This document shows, in pieces, positions 21,544 to 27,737 of a DNA stretch of 27,737 bases. The DNA is from Opitutia bacterium (GTDB taxonomy: Bacteria; Verrucomicrobiota; Verrucomicrobiae; Opitutales; UBA953), in the NCBI GenBank assembly GCA_947465345.1, contig CANHZL010000012.1, positions 1-27,737 of the forward strand, given 5' to 3'. Within the stretch, counting starts at the first letter, position 1. Every line of letters starts with the position of its first letter. The notes below the pieces were generated by a model, which was given only the letters and a program-made list of their open reading frames with translations, was not told where the DNA came from and ran no database searches. The position numbers and the translations under genes were made by a program.

Positions 21544-22580
21544 TGCACATCCTTCAGGAACTGCTGATACTGGGCTTCGGTCTGCTCCGCGGTGAGCTTG
21601 CCGGAGTGGATCAGGATGCGGAAACGGAAGGTCTCGGACTTACCGGCCTTGATCGTGAAGTTGAGCGTGGTCTTTCCCTTGGTGAATTCCTTGGCGCCGA
21701 ACGGATTGGCGGCGAAGAGGCCGTAGCCACGGTTGTGCCAGTAGGTCGGGTAGGTGACGTTCTTCGGGTGGTCGAAGATGCCGATGCTGACGTCTTCGCC
21801 CTTCACGTTGCCGGAGAGGGTCATCCACTTGGCACGCGTGCTCCAGGATTCCTTTTCGCCGACTTTGCCTTCGCTGCTCAGGTAGACGCCGTTGACGCCG
21901 GTATTATCGAGCTTGGCGACGGCGGTGGGCTTGCCGGAGGCGTCGGTGAAGACTTCCTTCTTGGTGGAAGGTTCTTCGAGGGAGCGGGTCACGCGGATGG
22001 CGATGACGCCTTCCTTCGAGTCACGGAACACGGCGTCCTTGTCCTGGGCGGTGAGGGTGACGATACGGTCGATGATGCGCAGGTCCTTGGAAGCGCGGAA
22101 GACGAGTTGTTCGTCCTGCTGCAGCACCTTGGAGCCGTCGTGCATGATCCAATCGGAGGAGACTTCGAGCGTGGCCGAGCCGTTGCCGCTGTTGATCGAC
22201 TTGATGCTCTTATGGCGCACGGCGCCGTAGGGGGTCTTGCTGTCGCGGGTGAAGCCTTCGGGCGGAGAGTTCCAGAAATCACAGCCGTTGATGTCTCCGT
22301 AGTTGAACCACGAGGAGATGTGGTGCGGGTGGTCGGTGCGTTCGCCGGCGACCTTTTCGAGCGGGAAACCGCGGGTGAAGATGTTGCCCTGCGAGGTGCG
22401 GAGCGGGGAGAGCAGGGGCTTCTTCTGGTTGGACCAGTAGACGTAGGAGGTGAAGGGCTGGCCGTCGACGAGGACGTCGACCTGCTGCTTGTCCTTCTGT
22501 TCGACGAGCTTCACTTCTTCGGCGACGGCGGCTTGGCCGAACGCGGCGAGGAGGGCGAGGAGGGCGAGGGGGTGCTTCAT
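21540..22580 (-). CDS. Secreted DUF6807 (PmoA-like) protein
   Basis: A 346-residue exported protein with signal peptide MKHPLALLALLAAFGQAAVA. It matches the DUF6807 family, often annotated PmoA after a misleading methane-monooxygenase label. Key segments are RTDHPHHISSWFNYGDINGCDFW (DHPHH at 83-87, a likely metal or substrate site), GVIAIRVTRSLEEP, GVYLSSEGKVGEKESWSTRAKWMTLSG, and IGIFDHPKNVTYPTYWHNRGYGLFAANPFG near the C-terminus. Relatives are secreted and found in polysaccharide-degrading PVC bacteria, usually near dehydrogenases and glycoside enzymes; the biochemical function is unknown. It is divergent from the 1146-residue dehydrogenase, with 138 bp between them, so they may share control. 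There is no real evidence of methane oxidation. Confidence 0.88.
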   Translation of the reverse strand: MKHPLALLALLAAFGQAAVAEEVKLVEQKDKQQVDVLVDGQPFTSYVYWSNQKKPLLSPLRTSQGNIFTRGFPLEKVAGERTDHPHHISSWFNYGDINGCDFWNSPPEGFTRDSKTPYGAVRHKSIKSINSGNGSATLEVSSDWIMHDGSKVLQQDEQLVFRASKDLRIIDRIVTLTAQDKDAVFRDSKEGVIAIRVTRSLEEPSTKKEVFTDASGKPTAVAKLDNTGVNGVYLSSEGKVGEKESWSTRAKWMTLSGNVKGEDVSIGIFDHPKNVTYPTYWHNRGYGLFAANPFGAKEFTKGKTTLNFTIKAGKSETFRFRILIHSGKLTAEQTEAQYQQFLKDVQ

Positions 22581-22602
22581 GGGTATGAGTTAGGACATAC
22601 CC
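22581..22602. promoter_or_regulatory. Inverted repeat abutting the DUF6807 start codon
   Basis: GGGTATG (22581-22587) and CATACCC (22596-22602) form a perfect 7-bp inverted repeat with an 8-base spacer, directly upstream of the ATG at 22580. It could be an operator in the divergent region or an mRNA hairpin at the start codon. Confidence 0.4.
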
Positions 22603-22718
22603 CAGCCCCAAAGGTTGCCAATCTGAAAGGGGCCAACTTAACCAAGGAACGGCGTTTGCGTATCAGGATTTCGGCTTCCTTAAGTCCGCCTCCGCCCTAA
22701 TCGTGTCCGCACCCCGCC

Positions 22719-25700
22719 ATGCGATTCCTCGCGCTCTTCTTCGTTTCCGCCTGCCTCGCCGCCCCGGCCCTCCCGCCTGGTCCGGCCGAACGCGTCGCGC
22801 CTTCCTCCTATAAGTCAGGCCAGACGGCGGCCGAGGCGATGAAGACGATGTCCCTTCCCGCAGGCTTCCAGCTCTCGCTCGTCGCCGGCGAGCCGAAGGT
22901 GGTTCAGCCGATTGCGATGTGCTTCGACGAACGCGGCCGCCTCTGGGTCGTGGAAGGGTTGTCCTATCCGAAGAAGCGCCCGGACGGCACCGGTCCCGAT
23001 CGCATCCTGATTTTGGAAGACGTGAACAAGGACGGCTCCTATGCGAAGGTCACGGTCTTCAAGGAAGGACTCAATCTCGTCTCGGGCATCGAAGTTGGCC
23101 ACGGCGGTGTCTGGGTCGGCGCGGCCCCGGAGTTCCTTTTCATTCCGAAGGATGCCAATGACCAGGCCGGCACCCCGGTGGTGCTGCTCGACGGTTGGGG
23201 CTTCCATGACACGCATGAGACGCTCAACAGCTTCGTCTGGGGGCCGGACGGCTGGCTCTACGGTAATCACGGCGTCTTCACCCACTCAGTCGTCGGTCGG
23301 CCCGGCACGCCCGAGGGGAAGCGCGTGAAGATCAACGCGGGCGTCTGGCGCTTCCATCCAACCCGTCACGTCTTCGAGGTCTTCGCCGAAGGTACGAGTA
23401 ATCCATGGGGCCTCGACTACGATGCGCGCGGCGAATTCTTCAACACGGCCTGCGTCATCCCGCACCTCTATCATATCCTGCCCGGCGCCCGCTATCAGCG
23501 TCAGGCCGGCCAGCATTTCAATCCTTTCACCTACGACGACATCAAGACGATCGCTGACCACGCCCACTACGCGGGCTCGCGCATCCACCAGCCGACGGTT
23601 TCGAAGATCCCCGAGAGTACCGACAGCATCGGTGGCGGCCACGCCCACTCTGGGCTCGCCATCTACAATGGCGATAACTTCCCGGCCGCCTATCAGGGTA
23701 TGCTCATCTTTGGTAATCTCCATGGGCATCGCCTCGTCTCCGATCAGGTCGTGCCCGAGGGCAGCGGCTACGCTGGTCATCACGGCAACGACTTCCTGCG
23801 CAGCAACGACGCCCACTTTATCCCGGTATCGCAACGCGTGGGCCCAGACGGCGCCCTGTACGTCAGCGACTGGACGGACAAGCAGGTCTGCCATAATGGA
23901 AACACCGAAATCTGGGACCGCACTAATGGCCGCATCTATCGCGTGAGCTACGGTAATCCGGTCTCCCGTGCCCGCGACCTCGCGACCTTGTCGGACCTCG
24001 AGCTAGTCGGCCTCGCGCTGGATGATGCCAACGAGTATTATGTCCGCCAGGCTCGTAAGGTGCTCGCCGAGCGCGGTCTTTCGGGTCGGACGATCGCCGC
24101 CGAAGCACGCGCCCAGCTCCGCACCACGCTGTCGGCCGCCGGCCCCGCCGTCCGTCGCCTGCGCGCCCTCTGGGTGCTGCAGTCCGCCAACCTTCTGGAC
24201 GACGCCGTGCTGGCCGCCGCGCTGAACGACGCCGAGCCGGCGCTTCGTGCCTGGGCTGTCCGTCTGATCGCTCAGCAGTGGACTGCCGGCGTGCCGGCCT
24301 TGGCGAAGCTCGCTCGATCGGAATCATCGCCTGTCGTCCGTCGCGAACTCGCCTCCGCCCTATCCGTCCTGCCGCTCTCCGAGCGCGCTGCCATCGCCAC
24401 CGCCTTGCTTGCCGTCGCGGATGACGCGAAAGACCACAATATCCCGCTGCTGCTTTGGTACGGTATCGAGCCGCTAGTCGGGGCGGATGCCGATCAGGGG
24501 CTCGCCCTCGCGGACGTCTCCAAAATCGAGGTGATCACGGATTATATTTACCGTCGTCTCGCCGGCGACGAGGTCGCTCGCGGCCGCGTGCTCGCTCTTG
24601 CCATTAAATCGTCCGACGCCCCTCGCCGTGCCAAGATTGTCAGCCGCGTCGTCGACGGCGTCCGCCAGGCGGGTGCCTTCCGGGCCCCGGCTGGTTGGCC
24701 GGAAATCGCCGCGTTGCTCCGCAAGGACGCCTCGCCGGAGGCGATCGCTAATATTAACGAACTCGACGCCCTCGCCGGCGACGAAGCCAGCCGCGCTTTC
24801 TATCGCGGTCATCTCGCCGACGAAAAGGCGCCGCTCCCGGCTCGCCAGCGTGCGCTCGCCGTGCTCGTCGCTGCGCGCGATCGCGCCGCCGCCCCAGTGA
24901 TTCATAAGGTGTTCGCCGAGCAGACCCCGCCGTCCTTCCGCCGCGCGCTCATCCAGGCGCTTGCGACTGTCGGCGACGCCGCCTCGCCCGCCGTGCTACT
25001 CGCCCGTCTGGCAACTTTCACTCCGGAACAGTCGGCCGATGCGGTCGCCGCCCTCGCGGTTAACGCCGTCGGCGGCAAGGCGCTGCTCGCCGCCGTCGCC
25101 GCAGGCAAAGCCGAGAAGGCCTTACTTTCGCCGCTCGTCGTGCGCCAGTTGAAGTCACTCGGTGACAAGGAGCTCGACGCCCAGCTCACCGCGGTGGTCG
25201 GCGTGGTCAATGTGACGAAGGCCGACTTCGCCAAGAACAAGGCGAAGTACGAGGCGATGCTCAAACCCGAGTCCGTGCGCAAGGGTGACATCGCGGCCGG
25301 TCGCCAGCTCTTCACTTCGACCTGCGGCATCTGCCATACCTTCGGCTATATCGGCAATCAGGTCGGCCCCGGCCTCGCCGGCTCTAATATCGGCAAGCTC
25401 GACTACTTCCTCGAGAACGTGCTCAACCCCAACGGCGTCATCGGCAAGGATTACCAGCTCAACGTCTTTAAGCTAAAGAGTGGCGCAACCATGAGTGGGA
25501 TTGTCCAGTTCGAGGACGCGCAATCGTTCCGCCTGGCGCTGCCAGGTGGAACGAAGTTCACCGTCGCGAAGAGCGAGGTCGAGAAGCGCGAGGTCCTGGC
25601 GATATCCCTCATGCCTGAAGGCCTGCTCGACGCGCTGACCAAGGAGCAGGTGATCAATCTCGTAGCTTACCTGCAGTTCCCCGACGGCTTCCCCACTGGC

Positions 25701-26159
25701 GCCCCCGGTGTCTGGCGTCTTGAGGGCGCGCTTGAAGGCGAAAGCCTCAAGGTGCTGTCCGTCACCGGCGGCAAGACCAGCAATCAGAAGATGTCTGGCT
25801 TCAAGGCGAGCCGCTGGAGTGGCGACGACCACGTCTGGTGGACCGGCGGCAAGGTTGGTGATACCCTGACGTTGGCTGTGCCGGTCGCGGTCAAGGGCGC
25901 CTATGAGGTGAAGTTCGTTTGTACCAAGGCCCATGATTACGGTGCCTTCGAACTCCGTCTCGACGGCAAGTTACTCGGTGCGGAAGGTTACGATTTCTAC
26001 AACCCCGCCGAAGTGGTCACCACCGGCGAACTCAATGGCGGTCACCACGAGCTCGACGTCGGTGAGCATCGCCTCGAGATCAAAATTCTTGCGCCGAATC
26101 CCGCCGCCACGCCGAGGAATATGTTTGGGTTGGATTATCTGAAGCTGGAGAGGAAGTGA
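22719..26159 (+). CDS. PVC-type membrane-bound dehydrogenase with c-haem and CBM-like domain
   Basis: An 1146-residue exported protein with signal peptide MRFLALFFVSACLAAPA. Residues about 30-420 form the TIGR02604-like dehydrogenase propeller (MCFDERGRLWVVEGLSYP, GWGFHDTHETLNSFVWGPDGWLYGNHG, AIYNGDNFPAAYQGMLIFGNLHGHRL, RVGPDGALYVSDWTDKQVCHNG). Residues about 420-830 are HEAT-like Ala/Leu-rich helices. Then comes a TIGR02603-like haem domain with CGICH at 869-873, followed by GPGLAG. Residues about 997-1146 are a C-terminal beta-sandwich like those appended to glycosidases (VWWTGGKVGDTLTL, AYEVKFVCTKAHDYGAFELRLDGKLLG, FGLDYLKLERK), so a carbohydrate link is likely. The likely role is oxidation of a sugar outside the cytoplasm, with electrons taken by the haem. 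It is divergent from the DUF6807 gene. Confidence 0.9.
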   Translation: MRFLALFFVSACLAAPALPPGPAERVAPSSYKSGQTAAEAMKTMSLPAGFQLSLVAGEPKVVQPIAMCFDERGRLWVVEGLSYPKKRPDGTGPDRILILEDVNKDGSYAKVTVFKEGLNLVSGIEVGHGGVWVGAAPEFLFIPKDANDQAGTPVVLLDGWGFHDTHETLNSFVWGPDGWLYGNHGVFTHSVVGRPGTPEGKRVKINAGVWRFHPTRHVFEVFAEGTSNPWGLDYDARGEFFNTACVIPHLYHILPGARYQRQAGQHFNPFTYDDIKTIADHAHYAGSRIHQPTVSKIPESTDSIGGGHAHSGLAIYNGDNFPAAYQGMLIFGNLHGHRLVSDQVVPEGSGYAGHHGNDFLRSNDAHFIPVSQRVGPDGALYVSDWTDKQVCHNGNTEIWDRTNGRIYRVSYGNPVSRARDLATLSDLELVGLALDDANEYYVRQARKVLAERGLSGRTIAAEARAQLRTTLSAAGPAVRRLRALWVLQSANLLDDAVLAAALNDAEPALRAWAVRLIAQQWTAGVPALAKLARSESSPVVRRELASALSVLPLSERAAIATALLAVADDAKDHNIPLLLWYGIEPLVGADADQGLALADVSKIEVITDYIYRRLAGDEVARGRVLALAIKSSDAPRRAKIVSRVVDGVRQAGAFRAPAGWPEIAALLRKDASPEAIANINELDALAGDEASRAFYRGHLADEKAPLPARQRALAVLVAARDRAAAPVIHKVFAEQTPPSFRRALIQALATVGDAASPAVLLARLATFTPEQSADAVAALAVNAVGGKALLAAVAAGKAEKALLSPLVVRQLKSLGDKELDAQLTAVVGVVNVTKADFAKNKAKYEAMLKPESVRKGDIAAGRQLFTSTCGICHTFGYIGNQVGPGLAGSNIGKLDYFLENVLNPNGVIGKDYQLNVFKLKSGATMSGIVQFEDAQSFRLALPGGTKFTVAKSEVEKREVLAISLMPEGLLDALTKEQVINLVAYLQFPDGFPTGAPGVWRLEGALEGESLKVLSVTGGKTSNQKMSGFKASRWSGDDHVWWTGGKVGDTLTLAVPVAVKGAYEVKFVCTKAHDYGAFELRLDGKLLGAEGYDFYNPAEVVTTGELNGGHHELDVGEHRLEIKILAPNPAATPRNMFGLDYLKLERK

Positions 26160-26160
26160 G

Positions 26161-26247
26161 CGGAGGACAGAGGACGGAGGACTGAATCGATGACAGAGGG
26201 CTGAATCGATGACTGCGTTGAGGACTGAATGGAGGGCTGAATGGATG
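26161..26247 (+). repeat. 12-bp tandem array
   Basis: Units such as GGAGGACTGAATC, GATGACAGAGGG, CTGAATCGATGA, CTGCGTTGAGGA, CTGAATGGAGGG and CTGAATGGATGA. The array begins one base after the stop codon of the dehydrogenase gene. Confidence 0.8.
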
Positions 26248-26292
26248 AGTAAGCGGAGACGCTTCAGGTGGCGGGCGTTAAGCGATGCATCG

Positions 26293-26409
26293 GGTGGGGA
26301 TGTGATGACATCACGTCCGTGGGCGGACGGACGTGGAATTGGTAAAGAGTCTGCCCGGTAAATCCAACGTGACGTGGCGAACGGCGGCCATGGCAATGGC
26401 CGCCCTACC
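26293..26409. repeat. REPIN-like element J (worn REP2a + REP1)
   Basis: GGTGGGG (26293-26299, one base off GGTAGGG) to CCCTACC (26403-26409). The REP2 stem is slightly changed, GATGTGAT/ATCACGTC, with loop GAC. REP1 is intact in inverted orientation. CGTCCG/CGGACG around TGGG is kept. Confidence 0.8.
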
Positions 26410-26436
26410 TTAGGGCCGAGGGTATTGATTGTCTTG

Positions 26437-26526
26437 GGTAGGGCGGGCTCTGCGTGCCCGCCGTTGAGCCGATCGAGAGTCGAATCTCACATGGCTAACG
26501 GCGGCCATGGCAATGGCCACCCTACC
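26437..26526. repeat. REPIN-like element K (REP4 + REP1)
   Basis: GGTAGGG (26437-26443) with REP4 to CCCTACC (26520-26526) with REP1, 90 bp. Its interior is shorter than in H and L. One arm of the REP1 stem has GCCAC where the others have GCCGC, which disrupts a pair. Confidence 0.85.
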
Positions 26527-26541
26527 TCATTGTGCGCGCGG

Positions 26542-27504
26542 TCAGAATCCCGCGCCTTTGACCTTCGTCTTCACGCGCAGGAGTCGATCCTTGGACGTGA
26601 TGTAGAGGGTGTGGCCGTCATCGCCCCAGGCGAGGTTCGCCGTCGGCTGGCCGCAAAGGATGGAGCCGAGGTGCTTGCCTTCGGGAGTGACAATCAGGAC
26701 GCCGCCCGGACCGGTGGTCCAGATATTACCCTGGGCGTCCAGCTTCAAGCCGTCGCAGGAACCGCCGCGGGTCTTGCTCTTCAGAGGTGCCGCGAGGAAG
26801 ACATCGCGCAGGCCGGAGCCATCGAGGTTGCACACGGAGACGCGGGGATTCTTGCCGTCCGAGATCGCGAGGTAGAGGGATTTCTGGTCGAGGCTGAGGG
26901 CGATGCCGTTGGGCCACTGCACTTCCTTGGTCACAAGGGAAACCTTGCCGTCGGTCGATAGCTTATAGACGCCATGGTAGGCGACCTCGGTTTTTTCGCC
27001 CTTAGGAATACCGTAGGGCGGGTCGGTGAAGAAGACCGTTCCGTCCTTGGTCACGCAAAGGTCGTTGGGGCTATTGAAGCGGGCGCCGTCCTGATTCTTC
27101 GCCGCAAGAACCTGGAATTTACCATCACCGCCGAGGCGGGCGACGCGACGGGTGCCGTGCTGGCAAAGCAGCATGTTGCCCTGGGGGTCGACGGAGAGTC
27201 CATTCGAGCCTTGGTTCGCAGAAGGCGCGTCGGTGCCGCTGGGCTTGAGGAAGACGGAAGCCTTCGCATCGCCTTCGATCCACTGGTAGGCGACGTTGTT
27301 GGGCACGTCCGAGAAGACGATGCGTCCCTTATACCAGACGGGACCTTCGGACCACGAATAGCCTCCATTCGAGATGGTCTCGATCTTGGCGCCGCTGTCT
27401 AGGAGCGCATCCAAGGCAGGGTCGAGCTTCTCGATGGATTGCTGGGGGCCTTCGGCGGCGAAGGCGGTGACGAGGGAGAGGAAGAAGGCGGGGAGGAGCT
27501 TCAT
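26542..27504 (-). CDS. Secreted SMP-30/gluconolactonase-type lactonase
   Basis: A 320-residue exported six-bladed propeller of the SMP-30/gluconolactonase/LRE-like family. Residues 1-17 (MKLLPAFFLSLVTAFAA) are a signal peptide. The Ca-binding and catalytic positions of the family are present: Glu53 in WSEGPVW, Asn147 in FNSPNDL, Asn199 in WPNGIAL, Asp251 in SCDGLKLD. Further family strands are FTDPPYG and GVYKLSTDGKVSLV. The likely reaction is hydrolysis of a sugar lactone to the acid in the periplasm or outside, which would follow a sugar dehydrogenase. The reading frame extends 12 residues upstream through a worn REP3, but the signal peptide shows the start at 27504. No Shine-Dalgarno. Confidence 0.88.
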   Translation of the reverse strand: MKLLPAFFLSLVTAFAAEGPQQSIEKLDPALDALLDSGAKIETISNGGYSWSEGPVWYKGRIVFSDVPNNVAYQWIEGDAKASVFLKPSGTDAPSANQGSNGLSVDPQGNMLLCQHGTRRVARLGGDGKFQVLAAKNQDGARFNSPNDLCVTKDGTVFFTDPPYGIPKGEKTEVAYHGVYKLSTDGKVSLVTKEVQWPNGIALSLDQKSLYLAISDGKNPRVSVCNLDGSGLRDVFLAAPLKSKTRGGSCDGLKLDAQGNIWTTGPGGVLIVTPEGKHLGSILCGQPTANLAWGDDGHTLYITSKDRLLRVKTKVKGAGF

Positions 27505-27513
27505 GGTTGAATG

Positions 27514-27530
27514 GGTAGGGTGGGGACCGA
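27514..27530 (+). repeat. Worn REP3 fragment in the lactonase leader
   Basis: GGTAGGGTGGGGACCGA resembles the start of REP3 (21056-21080), but the hairpin is lost. It lies 10 bp from the lactonase start codon. Confidence 0.4.
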
Positions 27531-27559
27531 GCGGAGGCAAATCAAAGGTAGGGGTGATG

Positions 27560-27622
27560 GCGGTTGGCGGTTAGCGGTTGGGAACATCAGCAAGCAAGGG
27601 GAGACCGGTTGATTGGCTGATG
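27560..27622. repeat. Partial CAAAGGG/ACCGG palindrome (left half)
   Basis: GCGGTTGGCGGTTAGCGG is followed by CAAGGGGAGACCGG and TTGATTGGCTG. This is the left half of the module, next to REPIN L. The right arm is missing. Confidence 0.6.
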
Positions 27623-27627
27623 TCTTG

Positions 27628-27735
27628 GGTAGGGCGGGCTCTGCGTGCCCGCCGTTGACCGAATCCGGCGTAGCTTCTCGATCAAGGTGCGCAGCTCTTG
27701 AGGCGAACGGCGGCCATGGCAATGGCCGCCCTACC
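27628..27735. repeat. REPIN-like element L (REP4 + REP1)
   Basis: GGTAGGG (27628-27634) to CCCTACC (27729-27735), 108 bp. It is an inverted copy of element H (21150-21257). By eye the interiors differ at about one position (CACCTCGATC against CACCTTGATC on the same strand). Confidence 0.9.
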
Positions 27736-27737
27736 CA

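Larger units (their letters stand above)
26160..26541. other. Repeat-filled spacer between convergent genes
   Basis: About 380 bp without a gene. It holds a 12-bp array directly after the stop codon of the dehydrogenase, a short inverted GGTGGCGGGC piece of the GCCACC element (26265-26277), REPIN J and REPIN K. No T-rich terminator is seen, so the REP hairpins may be the only 3'-end structures for both genes. Confidence 0.75.

Noticed and set aside
21540..22580. Methane-oxidation role suggested by the PmoA family label
   Set aside because: The protein is soluble, secreted and DUF6807-like; it has none of the membrane architecture of particulate methane monooxygenase.
26161..26247. CRISPR array
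   Set aside because: The 12-bp units are contiguous with no unique spacers of 25-40 bp, and no cas genes are present.
1..27737. tRNA, rRNA or riboswitch genes
   Set aside because: I scanned the spacers by eye and saw no cloverleaf with a CCA-type end, no rRNA segments and no conserved riboswitch core; a covariance search could still find small RNAs.

Overview
The window looks like the chromosome of a GC-rich member of the Verrucomicrobiota, probably an Opitutae-like lineage. Two very large secreted proteins belong to the Pirellula/Verrucomicrobium-type membrane-bound dehydrogenase plus c-type haem family. They sit with a PmoA-like DUF6807 protein, a secreted sugar-isomerase-like TIM barrel, a YHYH-domain protein, a DUF3500 protein and an SMP-30-type lactonase. 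Species-level assignment is not possible from the sequence alone. I support 17 protein genes, 13 of them on the minus strand. I see no rRNA, tRNA, CRISPR array or transposase gene.

Layout. 118-3374: a GNAT acetyltransferase (+) converges on a secreted alpha/beta hydrolase and menD (-). 3467-4647: a small membrane protein and a secreted TIM-barrel protein (+), ended by a bidirectional terminator shared with a DUF3500 gene (4809-5861, -). 6070-14098 (-): an ABC-F ATPase, nadK, a small exported protein, alaS and a small unknown protein. 14226-20897 (-): a 1075-residue SGNH/dehydrogenase/cytochrome fusion, a YHYH protein with a Lys/Gly-rich linker, and an aldo/keto reductase. 21540-27504: a DUF6807 gene (-) divergent from a 1146-residue dehydrogenase-cytochrome-CBM protein (+), then an SMP-30 lactonase (-). 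The last part fits extracellular or periplasmic oxidation of sugars: propeller dehydrogenases passing electrons to attached haems, a lactonase hydrolysing lactone products, and an aldo/keto reductase and isomerase-like protein handling intermediates. menD fits a menaquinone-based respiratory chain. The shared pathway is inference; the families are recognised from motifs.

The most unusual feature is between the genes. The long spacers (380-640 bp) are mosaics of the same few repeat modules. (1) REPIN-like elements of about 90-120 bp begin with GGTAGGG and end with CCCTACC, each boundary carrying a hairpin. At least 13 copies or parts occur in 27.7 kb. One boundary hairpin (REP1) is nearly constant; the other changes (REP2a, 2b, 3, 4). 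REP1 and REP2a have different stem sequences but the same 9-bp stem length, the same TGCC loop and the same flanks. (2) A long palindrome is built on CAAAGGG...ACCGG arms, often with outer GCGGTTGGCGGTTA arms. (3) 12-bp tandem arrays follow GAGGRCTGAATS. (4) 6-bp CCCTRN/TAGGGC arrays. (5) A 43-bp GCCACC-rich element. Several spacers carry the 12-bp array, the GCCACC element and the REPIN in the same order. No mobilising enzyme lies in the window; the GTAG next to each hairpin suggests a REP-associated tyrosine transposase (RAYT) elsewhere in the genome.

Almost none of the 17 genes has a recognisable Shine-Dalgarno sequence, so starts were chosen by signal peptide, family alignment and ATG position.
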